In this document: positions 53,037 to 61,963 of the stretch, piece by piece
How positions within the stretch are numbered: the first letter of the stretch is position 1
Layout of the letters: the number at the start of each line of letters is the position of its first letter
Assembly: GCF_012958305.1 (NCBI RefSeq)
Contig: NZ_JABBYO010000009.1
Span: forward strand, 1 to 64,000
Length of the DNA: 64,000 bases
DNA from: Tautonia rosea
GTDB taxonomy: Bacteria > Planctomycetota > Planctomycetia > Isosphaerales > Isosphaeraceae
Reading direction: 5' to 3'
Translations under genes and position numbers: made by a program
The notes under the pieces: generated by a model
Told to the model about the DNA's origin: nothing
The model's input: the letters and a program-made list of their open reading frames with translations, nothing else
The model's database searches: none

Positions 53037-53405
53037 TCCTTGGTGAGCAAAGCCTCGTCTGGACTTCCCCACGAATGGCGATCGCTCCGACAAGATCGTA
53101 AACTGTTCGTGAGAAGTCCAGCGATGGCGGCAAATCAACGGACATTCACCGCCAAGTCCCAGGCCAGCATCCTTCACATGAATCCTATGGGGTCCGGCCT
53201 GGTCACCCGCCGTGATTGGCCTGGAAGTGCCAGAGCGGGGGCTGAAGAAAATGAACGGACACACAATAACTGCTGCGTATTCTGTTGAGTAGGCACGCGC
53301 TCGCTGACTCCGTCTCCCTCGTCTCACGACCAGGGTCGAGTCGGGCAGAATGTCGTGGGATCGGAACTTGGCTTGCCGTAAATCCCATATCGGCAGACAC
53401 ATAGC
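53037..53405. other. Intergenic region, no gene
   Basis: Between the giant gene stop and the tRNA terminator. A 9-bp inverted repeat CTGGACTTC (53059-53067) / GAAGTCCAG (53113-53121) with a 45-nt loop may form a 3' hairpin for the giant gene; no T-tract follows. Nothing else is seen. Confidence 0.45.
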
Positions 53406-53447
53406 AAAAAAAGAAGCGAGACGCCCCATTCAGGAGCGTCTCGCTTC
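53406..53447 (-). terminator. Strong intrinsic terminator after tRNA-Arg
   Basis: Perfect 12-bp stem GAAGCGAGACGC (53413-53424) / GCGTCTCGCTTC (53436-53447), followed on the minus strand by seven T (53412-53406). It begins 7 nt after the tRNA 3' end. Confidence 0.92.
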
Positions 53448-53453
53448 GTTGTG

Positions 53454-53527
<74 letters not shown>

Positions 53528-53807
53528 GATGGGTTCTTGCAGGCGATTGAGTAGGTATTCTACCGGTAGGAGTCGAGGAAGGGAAGTCAGTGCAGGGGAG
53601 AATTTGAGGCAAGGAACAAGAACACTCCCCTGGTGTAGGCTCTCCAATCGTGGGAAGGGGGATTGCGAGGAGGTGGCAACGCAGAAGCAACGCGGCAGGT
53701 TGCTTGACGTGGTGGAGATTCGGGCGGATAACGGTGCGGTGGCCAACGATGCGGTCAGCCAGGGATCGCGCAGCGAGGACCATTCAACGCAACAGGGAGT
53801 CTATCGC

Positions 53808-56534
53808 GTGAGGACGTGGAACGGGTTCGGCCTCCTGAGACCATTCGGGAGGGGAGTGCTCGGGCTGTTGGTGGTGTGGGGATGCCTCTCGGGAACGGCT
53901 GAGGGGCAGGAGCCTCAGGAGCGCAGTTGGCTCTTGCCAATGCCGGAGGTTCAGGCCGATCCGGAGATCCCGACGCTGGAGGAGGTGGTCGGACACCGGT
54001 GGGGAACGGAGATTTCCAGCCACGCCGAGACGCTCCGTTATCTGGAAGCCCTGGCCGAGGCGGCCCCCGATCGGGCGAAGCTTATGCCCTACGGACGATC
54101 GTACGAGGGACGATCCCTGGTCTATCTGGTCATCGCCTCGGCTGAGACCATAGGGCGGCTCGACGAGGTTCGAGCTGACAACCAGAAACTGGCCGATCCC
54201 CGGACCCTCAAGGCCGAGGAGATTGACGCCGTAATCAATCGTGCGCCGGCCATCGTCTGGCTGGCCTATTCGGTGCACGGCGATGAAAGCTCCTCGACTG
54301 ATGCGGCCCTGCTCACCGCCTATACCTTGCTGGCCGATCAGCGTCCCGAAACCCAGGCCTGGCTGGACAACCTGGTTGTGATCATCGACCCGCTTCAGAA
54401 CCCTGACGGGCGAGATCGGTTTGTCGGCTCGTATCGGCGAGGGCGGGGAGTATTCCCGCAGGCATCACCCTGGGCCAGCGAGCGGATTCAGCCCTGGCCA
54501 GGAGGACGCTACAATCATTATCTCTTTGACATGAATCGAGACTGGTATCTTCACTCGCAAATCGAAACAAAGGCCAAGGTGGCCGCTTATCTGGACTGGC
54601 AACCGCAGGTTTATGTCGATGCCCATGAGATGGGGGCCAATTCGAATTACTACTTCGACCCCTCCTCCGATCCGATCAACCCCCAGATCACTTCAAGGCA
54701 GGCCGATTGGGTCACCCGGATTGGGCGGCGACAGGCCGAGCTGTTTGATCGGTTCGGCTTCGCCTATACCACCCGCGAAATCTTCGACGCGTTCTATCCC
54801 GGCTACGGCTCGACCTGGCCAATGATGCAGGGCGGGCTCGGAATTCTCTGGGAACAGGCCGGCGTCCGAGGCTTGCTCGTCGATCGGGAGAACGAGACAA
54901 CGCTGCATTACCACGACGCGGTCCGCCATCATTACGTGAGCGGCTTGGCAACAATCGAGGCGGCTTCAAATGGCCGGGCCGACCTGCTCAGGATGTTTAC
55001 CGACGGCAGGGCCGAGGCCATTGAACGTGGGCAATCGGGGGAATCACCCGACGTCTTTCTCCTTCCCGGCTCAACCCCCCAGCGAGCGGCGTCACTAGCA
55101 CGCTTGCTCAAGGCCAATGGCATCGAGGTCCGCCGCCTCACCGAGCCGGTCGAGGTCGACCTGGGATCGGGCGGCTTCAAGCAGCTCGCACCCTCAGGAA
55201 GTTATTATGTTCCGGCAGCCCAGCCGGCCGGACGGCTCGCCGAGACCTTGCTGGCCGAGCGTCAGGAGATGGACGAGGCGTTCATCGCTCGCCAGCTCGA
55301 TCGCAAGGCCCAGCGTCTCGGTGACGAAATTTACGACGTGACCGCCTGGTCCTTGCCCCTGACCTTCGGCATCGAGGCCCTCCGGGGACAGCCGGCGCAG
55401 CAGCCTGCCTCCGAGCCGATCGACGACGAGGGCGATCGGCCGGTCGGATCAGTCGAGGGACCGGATCGCCCGCTCGTCGGCTACCTGGTTCCGACCGAAG
55501 ACGAGGCTGGACTCAACGCCTTGTCCGATTGGCTGCAACAGGGGTTCCGCGTTCATGTGATCGAACAATCGTTTGTTCTCGACGGCAACTCGTTCGCCTC
55601 GGGAACCCTCTTGCTTCGGACGGCCGAGAATCCGGATCGCCTGCACACGGCCGTCCGAGAAGCTGCCGAACGCCACGGAGTGTCGATCACCGGCATCGAC
55701 TCCAGCTTCGTCGATGAAGGAGCCGGCCTGGGAGGGCCCAACGTCTCGTGGGTCGAGCCTCCGCGGGTGTTGCTCGCGGTCGAGACGCCGGTCAGCCCGT
55801 TCGTCGGTCATACCTGGTACCTGTTTGATCAGGTCTGGAAGTACCCGACCACGCGGGTCGCAGCCTCGGAATTGGCGGGATCGGTCGATCTGGAAGACTT
55901 CAATGTGATCATTCTCCCCGATGGGAACTATGGTCGATCCTCCCGCTTTGACAGCGCCACCGCCGATCGGTTGCGGCGTTGGGTGACGTCGGGCGGCACC
56001 TTGATTCTCGTCGATGGCGCACTTCGCTGGGGCATTGAGGAAGAGATCGGGCTGGTTCCCACCGATCGCCGCGAAGTTCCCGTGCCGCCAGTTCCCGGTG
56101 AGGGGCTCGACCCGGCCGACGACTCAGAATCCTTGAACGCCGATCCCGCCCCCTCCGGATCGGAAGACCCGCCGAAGGAAACGCCCCGACCGGTCCCGGG
56201 GGCGATCTTGCGGGCGACCGTCTATGGCGACCACTGGGTGACGGTCGGGCTTCCCGAGTCGATCGAGATCCTGACGCAGACAAGCCTCATCGTCGATCCG
56301 CTCGATCCGACCGAGGGGCGGAATCTGGTCACGTTCGACCCCCAGGACGAGCCGGTCAGCGGCTTTTGCTGGCCCGATACACTTAAGGCCATCAGTCGAT
56401 CGCCGCTGGTCCTGTCGCAATCGATCGGTGACGGGCACATCATCGGGTTTACCGATGATCCGAACGCGCGTGCCCTTTCCCCAGTAACCCAACGGCTGTT
56501 CCGCAATGCCGTCTTCTTCGGGCCGGGCCATTGA
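53808..56534 (+). CDS. Secreted M14 family zinc carboxypeptidase
   Basis: 908 residues from a GTG at 53808 (GGGAG 8 nt upstream) that begins a signal peptide (FGLLRPFGRGVLGLLVVWG); longer in-frame extensions overlap the tRNA region and lack a signal. M14 features: IVWLAYSVHGDESSSTDAAL (Zn ligands His and Glu), PLQNPDGRDRF, FDMNRDWYLHSQIE, YVDAHEMGANSNYYFDP (third Zn-binding His) and, further on, an aromatic-rich GLGILWEQAGVRG. The C-terminal half has two further beta-rich regions, including VDGALRWGIEEEIGLVP. The protein should trim peptides or amides outside the cytoplasm; the preferred substrate is unknown. Confidence 0.9.
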   Translation: MRTWNGFGLLRPFGRGVLGLLVVWGCLSGTAEGQEPQERSWLLPMPEVQADPEIPTLEEVVGHRWGTEISSHAETLRYLEALAEAAPDRAKLMPYGRSYEGRSLVYLVIASAETIGRLDEVRADNQKLADPRTLKAEEIDAVINRAPAIVWLAYSVHGDESSSTDAALLTAYTLLADQRPETQAWLDNLVVIIDPLQNPDGRDRFVGSYRRGRGVFPQASPWASERIQPWPGGRYNHYLFDMNRDWYLHSQIETKAKVAAYLDWQPQVYVDAHEMGANSNYYFDPSSDPINPQITSRQADWVTRIGRRQAELFDRFGFAYTTREIFDAFYPGYGSTWPMMQGGLGILWEQAGVRGLLVDRENETTLHYHDAVRHHYVSGLATIEAASNGRADLLRMFTDGRAEAIERGQSGESPDVFLLPGSTPQRAASLARLLKANGIEVRRLTEPVEVDLGSGGFKQLAPSGSYYVPAAQPAGRLAETLLAERQEMDEAFIARQLDRKAQRLGDEIYDVTAWSLPLTFGIEALRGQPAQQPASEPIDDEGDRPVGSVEGPDRPLVGYLVPTEDEAGLNALSDWLQQGFRVHVIEQSFVLDGNSFASGTLLLRTAENPDRLHTAVREAAERHGVSITGIDSSFVDEGAGLGGPNVSWVEPPRVLLAVETPVSPFVGHTWYLFDQVWKYPTTRVAASELAGSVDLEDFNVIILPDGNYGRSSRFDSATADRLRRWVTSGGTLILVDGALRWGIEEEIGLVPTDRREVPVPPVPGEGLDPADDSESLNADPAPSGSEDPPKETPRPVPGAILRATVYGDHWVTVGLPESIEILTQTSLIVDPLDPTEGRNLVTFDPQDEPVSGFCWPDTLKAISRSPLVLSQSIGDGHIIGFTDDPNARALSPVTQRLFRNAVFFGPGH

Positions 56535-56641
56535 GCCAGCGGATCAGAGCGAATCCCAAGGGAGACGGGTGCGTTGCCTCACGAGTCGAGCGTTGAGGCA
56601 GCCCGTCTTCCCGTGTTGCCCGAGTCACGTTCGGCCGAGAA

Positions 56642-57064
56642 CTACTTCGTCCAGTCGATGCGTCGAATCAGATCTTTCAAGGCCGCGAACTCGATCGGCT
56701 TGGCAAGGAGGTCCATGAACCCCGCATCAAGGCACTCCTGCACATCGACCTCGGTACTGTAGCCTGAGACGGCGATTCCGGGAATTGCCCCGAGCCGACG
56801 TTTCAGTTCCAGGCCGGAACCGTCGGGCAGACTCAGGTCACTGATCAACAAATCAAACGGACCGGACGTGGCCGCAATCTGCTCGGCTCGGGTCATACTT
56901 CCCGCCGTCGTGACGACGTGACCGGCCCGTGCCAGCAGGCTGGAGAGCACGCGCGCAATGTCCGGATTGTCTTCCACCAGCAAGATCCGGATTCCCCCGC
57001 CTGACTCGTGATTCGATTCAGGGCGAGACGGTTCAACAGGCCCATCAGGGCTGGCCGGTTCCAT
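56642..57064 (-). CDS. Stand-alone response regulator receiver protein
   Basis: 140 residues. Receiver domain only, about residues 25-140: IRILLVEDNPDIARVLSSLL, phospho-acceptor Asp in FDLLISDLSLPDGSG, conserved Ser/Thr region IAVSGYS, and Lys in DLLAKPIEFAALK. A disordered N-terminal 24 residues (Pro/Ser/Glu-rich) precede it. No output domain, so it probably acts in a phosphorelay or by protein contact. A second receiver gene lies 278 bp upstream on the same strand. Confidence 0.9.
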   Translation of the reverse strand: MEPASPDGPVEPSRPESNHESGGGIRILLVEDNPDIARVLSSLLARAGHVVTTAGSMTRAEQIAATSGPFDLLISDLSLPDGSGLELKRRLGAIPGIAVSGYSTEVDVQECLDAGFMDLLAKPIEFAALKDLIRRIDWTK

Positions 57065-57177
57065 TCAAGGCCCCTTCGCCGAGAGACCGGCAATCACTCC
57101 ACTCAAGGAGTGGGTCACACGCAAATGCTTCACAGACACTACAGGGATTGTCTTTCGCGTTCAGAACTCTGGCAAGC

Positions 57178-57223
57178 AAAAAGCAGACGAGGGCACTCCG
57201 CAAGCGTGAGAAACAGCCCTCGT
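57178..57223 (-). terminator. Intrinsic terminator downstream of second receiver gene
   Basis: ACGAGGGC (57187-57194) / GCCCTCGT (57216-57223), eight base pairs with a 21-nt loop, followed on the minus strand by a T-run over 57182-57178. It lies 120 nt after the stop at 57343. Confidence 0.55.
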
Positions 57224-57342
57224 GTTGTCAAATATCAACGGGAGAGCAATTTGACACGCTGGCTCGATCGGGGCTGCTCCCATAGGAGCGTCACCGTGAT
57301 CAACGCGAGCACCAACAACAAACAAAGCAAAAACGCGTCCGA

Positions 57343-57693
57343 TCAGTTCACCTGGGCAAATCCTCCCTGCTGCCAGATGGCGGCCACATCGACCGGCTTC
57401 TGAAACAGGGCTTCGGGGTGCAAGTCGGTCAGCCGAGAGAGATCATCTGATCCCGTAGTTACAGCAACGCGGGTCTTCAGCCCTAACTCCCGAATCTGCC
57501 TGAGGATCGCTTCGCCGCTGCCGTCGGGCAGTTCCAGATCAAGAATCACATAGTCCGGGGGCGGATCCAGATGAGCCAAACCCTCGGCCAGCGTGGTGGC
57601 TGACGAAACATGCCATCCACGTGTTGAGAAAATGGTTTTCCAGACTTCGAGCAGCGAGCGATCGTCTTCCACAATCAAGAGCGTTGGTGGCAC
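57343..57693 (-). CDS. Stand-alone response regulator receiver protein
   Basis: 116 residues from a GTG at 57693, chosen because GAGGAG sits 6 nt upstream and the receiver domain begins at once (PTLLIVEDDRSLLEVWKTIF). Phospho-acceptor Asp in YVILDLELPDGSG, Thr region VAVTTGSDD, Lys in EALFQKPVDVAAIW. Only the receiver domain is present. It resembles its neighbour in layout (ELPDGSG / LSLPDGSG) and may be a diverged duplicate. No histidine kinase lies in the window. Confidence 0.85.
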   Translation of the reverse strand: MPPTLLIVEDDRSLLEVWKTIFSTRGWHVSSATTLAEGLAHLDPPPDYVILDLELPDGSGEAILRQIRELGLKTRVAVTTGSDDLSRLTDLHPEALFQKPVDVAAIWQQGGFAQVN

Positions 57694-57991
57694 GGGGCAC
57701 TCCTCGGCGTCATGCCGGTTTGGGCGTTCCATCTCGGGAGAGTGAGCGTGCGACGCAGCCCAATGGCGACCATCACGCTCGACCACTCAATCATACACAG
57801 AACTCCCCTCATCGTCGAGGCGGCGAGAAGCCATTGAGTGGATTGATGCAATTTAAAGCTGCCTCCAGATTCTGTCTGAGAATGGGCCGAAGGGTTCGAC
57901 TTCTGAGCGTGGGTGTTCTTCCTGGTCAGACAGCACTCCCCCTGCCCTCGCCTCGGCAAGAGCAGAGCGATCGGGGCGATTGACTCGGCCG

Positions 57992-60010
57992 TCAGCGAGC
58001 CAATTGGCCATCGCCGCCTTCAGCTTCCCCATCGCTCCGGGCGTCGCCACCCATGCGGTTCTGCTTGGCGGCCTGGGTCTCTCGTGAGCGGGCCTTCTTG
58101 CGGGACTTGCTCCGATCACGATTGCCGCGTCGCTCCGATCGAGACGATCGGCCTCCCTTTCCTTTGCGACTTCCCGAACGCGTGGACGAAGGAGAGTCTG
58201 CTTCCGAGGCCTGAACCGGATCGTCGCCCATCATCACGACCCGAGTGCGGGGCAGATACGCCCCGTCATCGAGGTCTCGAAGGAAGGCGATGAGCTGTTC
58301 TCGGACCTGGCAGTGGAGGTTCCACGCCACGGATGGGTTCTTGGCCGAGCAGAGGGCACGCAGCTCAACGGTTTCCTCGGTGCAGTTGGTGACCTGGAGG
58401 ATCGGGGGGACTTCCTTATCCCAATCCTCGGAATGCTGAAGGATTCGCTCCAGTTCGTCCCGGACTGCGGCAAAATCGACACGATAATCGGCGTAAAGAT
58501 ACACCGGCTTCATCATGTTCTCGCCCCCCTTCGTCCAGTTCTCGACCGCGTTGTCCATCAACTGCGAAGTGGGCACGACCAGCCGTCGCATATCCCATGT
58601 GCGAATCACGACATACGTCACAGCGATTTCTTCAATCCATCCCCACTCGCCATTGAAGATGACTGCATCGCCAACCCGAACCGGTTGGGTCAGTGCAAGC
58701 TGAACCCCGGCAAAGAGGTTTCCCAGGGGTCGCTGTGCCGCCAGTCCCAGCACCAGAGCGGCAATCCCGGCGGAAGCCAGCAGGCTATATCCCATCGCCT
58801 GGAACCACTCGAATTGCCAGAACGCCACACCAAGGCCCACAAGCAAGACCACCACCGAGAAAAAATGCTTGGCCACCTTGATCCGAGTCAGCATCTCATG
58901 CGCATTGCCGGCTCGCTCTTCTCCTTCGTATCGCCCACTGAGCCGGGCCGAGGCGAAGTCAATCAAACGAGAAAGCAGCCAGGTGGCCGTCAGCACGATG
59001 AGGACAAAAATCAAGGGCTCGAGCATGGCCATCACCGGGCCGGCGAGCCGGAGCAGGTGAGACGCCAGCACCTTGAACACGACCAGACCCACAATCATCG
59101 CGATCGGCCCATGCACTGAATCGGTCAGTGCCAGGCTGAGTTCAACAAACTGCCGAGAGCGCTGAGCACGTTGACTGCGTTGAGCACGAAGCAACCGTTC
59201 GACCAGCCTTTGCACCACCAGACCCGTGACCAGACTGATCAGCCCAAACAGAACGATGCCGACCCACTGCCAAAGAGCAATGCCCCCAAACTTGATCTGC
59301 TTCAGTGGCTCAGGCAGGCGTTGCTCCAGCTCGCTGGGACCGAAAGCCCGGTAAAGCGCGGGAATGGCACCGATCGTCCTCCGGGAAAAGACCCAGACCG
59401 GCTGCTCTCCAGGAACTTTCACCCGTTCGAGGTACACATCCACGTCCCGGTGATTCAGAGAAATGGCTCCGAGATGGTAGAACGCCTTGGGGCGGTTCGT
59501 GTCGTTGCCCTGCGCTTTTTCCAGGTTATAGCCAAATCGTTGGCCGTCAGGGCGATCAGGAACGTCGTCCCAGTCGATCCAGAGTTTTTGCTCCAACACC
59601 TCATGGAGCATCCGAGCAAGTTCCGACCCGTTTTCAGCCTGATCGAGGAAATGGAGATCGTTGAGGTTCATTGAGTATGCGGCGCGGCGGTAATTCTCCT
59701 CCGCGCAGGCATCGACAAAGTTGGCCAGAGCAGCCTGTGGCGTCTCCCGATCCACCGCCGGTTCGATCGGCGGCAGCCCCTCGTTCAATACAGGCCGATG
59801 CACATAAGCATCACTCTGCATATCCAGAGACTTCGGATTGCTGCCAGCCTCGCCGTTGCCGGACGATTCCTGGGGCGGAGAGGACGAAGACGTATCCCCT
59901 CCGACCAACGCCCCCATCACACCCTCTGACTGAGCGCTTGCATCGCAAAGCCCGTTGAGCCAGACGCCCACCATCAGGGCCCCTGCCCACATCATCCTTT
60001 GCTTCACCAT
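57992..60010 (-). CDS. MscS family mechanosensitive channel with basic tail
   Basis: 672 residues from the ATG at 60010. Signal peptide, a soluble periplasmic region of about 230 residues, then five hydrophobic segments (about 250-430, including WVGIVLFGLISLVTGLVV and LLASAGIAALVLGLAAQRP). The MscS core follows: PLGNLFAGVQLALTQPVRVG, DAVIFNGEWGWIEEIAVTYV, VVPTSQLMDNAVENW. After the cytoplasmic cage comes a 90-residue Arg/Lys/Ser-rich tail (GSRKGKGGRSSRSERRGNR), probably disordered and nucleic-acid or membrane-surface binding. It releases solutes upon hypo-osmotic shock. Downstream small gene at 60088 is on the same strand. Confidence 0.9.
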   Translation of the reverse strand: MVKQRMMWAGALMVGVWLNGLCDASAQSEGVMGALVGGDTSSSSPPQESSGNGEAGSNPKSLDMQSDAYVHRPVLNEGLPPIEPAVDRETPQAALANFVDACAEENYRRAAYSMNLNDLHFLDQAENGSELARMLHEVLEQKLWIDWDDVPDRPDGQRFGYNLEKAQGNDTNRPKAFYHLGAISLNHRDVDVYLERVKVPGEQPVWVFSRRTIGAIPALYRAFGPSELEQRLPEPLKQIKFGGIALWQWVGIVLFGLISLVTGLVVQRLVERLLRAQRSQRAQRSRQFVELSLALTDSVHGPIAMIVGLVVFKVLASHLLRLAGPVMAMLEPLIFVLIVLTATWLLSRLIDFASARLSGRYEGEERAGNAHEMLTRIKVAKHFFSVVVLLVGLGVAFWQFEWFQAMGYSLLASAGIAALVLGLAAQRPLGNLFAGVQLALTQPVRVGDAVIFNGEWGWIEEIAVTYVVIRTWDMRRLVVPTSQLMDNAVENWTKGGENMMKPVYLYADYRVDFAAVRDELERILQHSEDWDKEVPPILQVTNCTEETVELRALCSAKNPSVAWNLHCQVREQLIAFLRDLDDGAYLPRTRVVMMGDDPVQASEADSPSSTRSGSRKGKGGRSSRSERRGNRDRSKSRKKARSRETQAAKQNRMGGDARSDGEAEGGDGQLAR

Positions 60011-60087
60011 CAAGACCCTGTTCGGCAACCCGCCGCCGACCTCCAGTTCATCGATTTGATCTGATCCAACCCTTTTCCCGCTTCCGC

Positions 60088-60315
60088 TCAGGACCGGACC
60101 TTCGTTGGCAGATGCTCGACCAGTTTCAACCCATAAAGGCCAAGCCGAGCCGCCGAGATAGCCACCGACTCAGTGAGCAAAACCGCCTCTTGACCGGCCG
60201 CTCCTCGGACTTCCAGCATGTCCGGAAGACCGAGGACTCGCCCGTGGTGCACCACCACATCATCCGGGGTCTCGATGACCGTCGCGGCCCCTCGGTCGAA
60301 AATGCGAATGACCAT
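60088..60315 (-). CDS. Small hypothetical protein, 75 residues
   Basis: 75 residues from the ATG at 60315 (GAGGGAG 6 nt upstream). Segments VIRIFDRGAATVIETPDDVV and RVLGLPDMLEVRGAAGQEAV, ending KLVEHLPTKVRS. No family is recognised. It lies 77 bp upstream of the MscS start on the same strand and might be co-transcribed with it. Confidence 0.55.
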   Translation of the reverse strand: MVIRIFDRGAATVIETPDDVVVHHGRVLGLPDMLEVRGAAGQEAVLLTESVAISAARLGLYGLKLVEHLPTKVRS

Positions 60316-60525
60316 GAGATACTCCCTCACCCTCACGTCCTTGATGACGGCCACCGACGGCGACGATCAGACCACAACACATTTCTCGTCAGTGCAGATT
60401 GTGTGCCATGATCCTCAAACCACCCCGCGACCACGCCCAGCCGAGACGATCCTTTCTTGAACTCACGACGAGATCAGAGGTTGCATCGTCGATTCCCGGG
60501 CGTGGCCACGTTTCCATCGAGGGGC

Positions 60526-61512
60526 TCAAGACGGATCGGAAAGCTCCACACGCGCCAGATAGACCGAGGTTTGACCCTCGTGCGAAGAGTAGTAGCTGAC
60601 CCAAAGCTGCTCCTCGTGCCAGACCAGGCCGGCATAACTCGTATCTCCTCCCGAAGGCAATTCGAGCAGTTCGGTCAGGCGGCCTGTTTCCGGATCGAGC
60701 CGACAGACCGAGGTCCGCGCGCCGCCGTCGTAGAGTCGGACTACGGCGATCAGGCGATCGTCGGGCAATAGGATGAAGTCTGGCCCTCCCGCGCGTACCC
60801 CCAGGTCCGTCCAGTTCCACTCGGTAAAGGGCGCGAGCGATCGGCCAAGCTGGGCCGAAGGCTCCGCCCCGTCGCGTCGCAGCAGGCAAAGGGCCTCGCC
60901 ATTGGGCAAAAACCGCAAGGTGGCCTCGCTCGGTTCCCCTTCTTCAAACAGCGTCTCCACCAGCGGTTCGAACCGATCAGCCTTGCCGTCGACACCTCGG
61001 TACAGCCGGGCCACCCGCGAGGTCTGATCCCCTCCGGTCGAATAGCCGACGCTGTAGGGAATGCCGTCGTACCAGGTCACCCGCCAGAGCCAGAAGCCTC
61101 GATCGCCAATCGGATGCGGACCGTCCCAGCGTTCGCCGTCGTCGGAGAACCAGGCCATCGTCTGATGACGAGGCATGTCTCCCGGGTTGTTGTGCGCTGC
61201 GGCTCCAGTCAGCATCAGACGACCTTCGGGCGTCAGGCAGAGCTTCGGATCACGCAGGTCGGCCGTCTCGGACGTGATCAGGGCGATTGACTCCCACTGC
61301 TCGCCGTCTTCGGAGGCGATCACCCGGAGCGCACCATCGGGAGAGACATGTCCCTGCCCTTCCCGAAAGGTGCAGAGCCAACGACCTTTGAATCGAATCA
61401 GATCGGTAAAGGCATTGTGTTCCCCTTCGCCCCAGATGCGGCGGACTTCGACCAGCTTGGCCTGATCGGGAGGAAGGGCGAGTGTGATGGTAATAGCAAA
61501 AAGCAGTGTCAT
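60526..61512 (-). CDS. Sialidase/BNR-fold hydrolase-like protein
   Basis: 328 residues with AGGAAG 8 nt before the start and a short hydrophobic N-terminus (LLFAITITLAL). A six-bladed sialidase-like fold is suggested by repeated SEDGEQW/SDDGERW Asp-box-like turns and HNAFTDLIRFKGRWLCTFREG, RDPKLCLTPEGRLMLTGAA and YAGLVWHEEQLWVSYYSS. True sialidase catalytic Arg triads are not certain, so it may act on another sugar. The ATG overlaps the stop of a 45-codon open frame upstream (ATGA). Confidence 0.75.
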   Translation of the reverse strand: MTLLFAITITLALPPDQAKLVEVRRIWGEGEHNAFTDLIRFKGRWLCTFREGQGHVSPDGALRVIASEDGEQWESIALITSETADLRDPKLCLTPEGRLMLTGAAAHNNPGDMPRHQTMAWFSDDGERWDGPHPIGDRGFWLWRVTWYDGIPYSVGYSTGGDQTSRVARLYRGVDGKADRFEPLVETLFEEGEPSEATLRFLPNGEALCLLRRDGAEPSAQLGRSLAPFTEWNWTDLGVRAGGPDFILLPDDRLIAVVRLYDGGARTSVCRLDPETGRLTELLELPSGGDTSYAGLVWHEEQLWVSYYSSHEGQTSVYLARVELSDPS

Positions 61513-61646
61513 GTGATGAACTTCCTAAGCGTAAATCCCATGGCCGCATCGACTCGCTCGGCAAACGATCGGTCCGGCCCGATCCGGACGGTTTGCTCAA
61601 GGACTCCAATGCCGGCCTCAATGGCGGTTCGGAACCGATCGTTGTA
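61509..61646 (-). pseudogene. Possible remnant or 3' end of a coding frame upstream of the sialidase-like gene
   Basis: A 45-codon open frame reads into ATGA overlap with the sialidase-like start and has protein-like composition (for example RTAIEAGIGVLEQTVRIGPD, then SFAERVDAAMGFTLRKF). It has no usual start codon and is cut by a TGA at 61649-61647. It could be the 3' end of a frameshifted gene or chance. Confidence 0.25.
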
Positions 61647-61963
61647 TCAGACCGTCGTGCCGGATGCTTCCACTCGTCGCGGGTGATGGGCGCGCAGAGG
61701 GGTGCGGGCAATCGGTGGCGCCATCTCTCGCAGCGAGGCAAAGGCACAGCGAAGTGGAAGTGCGGCGTGTTGGCCAGGCACTCTCCTTCCTCTTCTCACT
61801 TTTCCCTTTTCTGCTCTGGGACTCTGCGCGAGATCCCTACCTCCCTGTCAAGGCCGCCCGTGATCGTGCAGCCTCGCTGGGTCGGGAAAGCCGATCGAGC
61901 GTCGGCTAAACTGGAGATGCGATTACTGGTCCCGACTCATTTCCTGTTCCGCCGAGCCCGATC
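61513..61963. other. Divergent intergenic region, no clear intact gene
   Basis: 451 bases between the sialidase-like gene (minus) and the glycosyltransferase (plus). Apart from the 45-codon frame above, it contains a pyrimidine-rich tract near 61780-61820 and nothing recognisable. The glycosyltransferase promoter is not identified. Confidence 0.45.

Noticed and set aside
51198..53429. 743-codon minus-strand open frame
   Set aside because: Same cause; also antisense to the C-terminal part of the giant gene.
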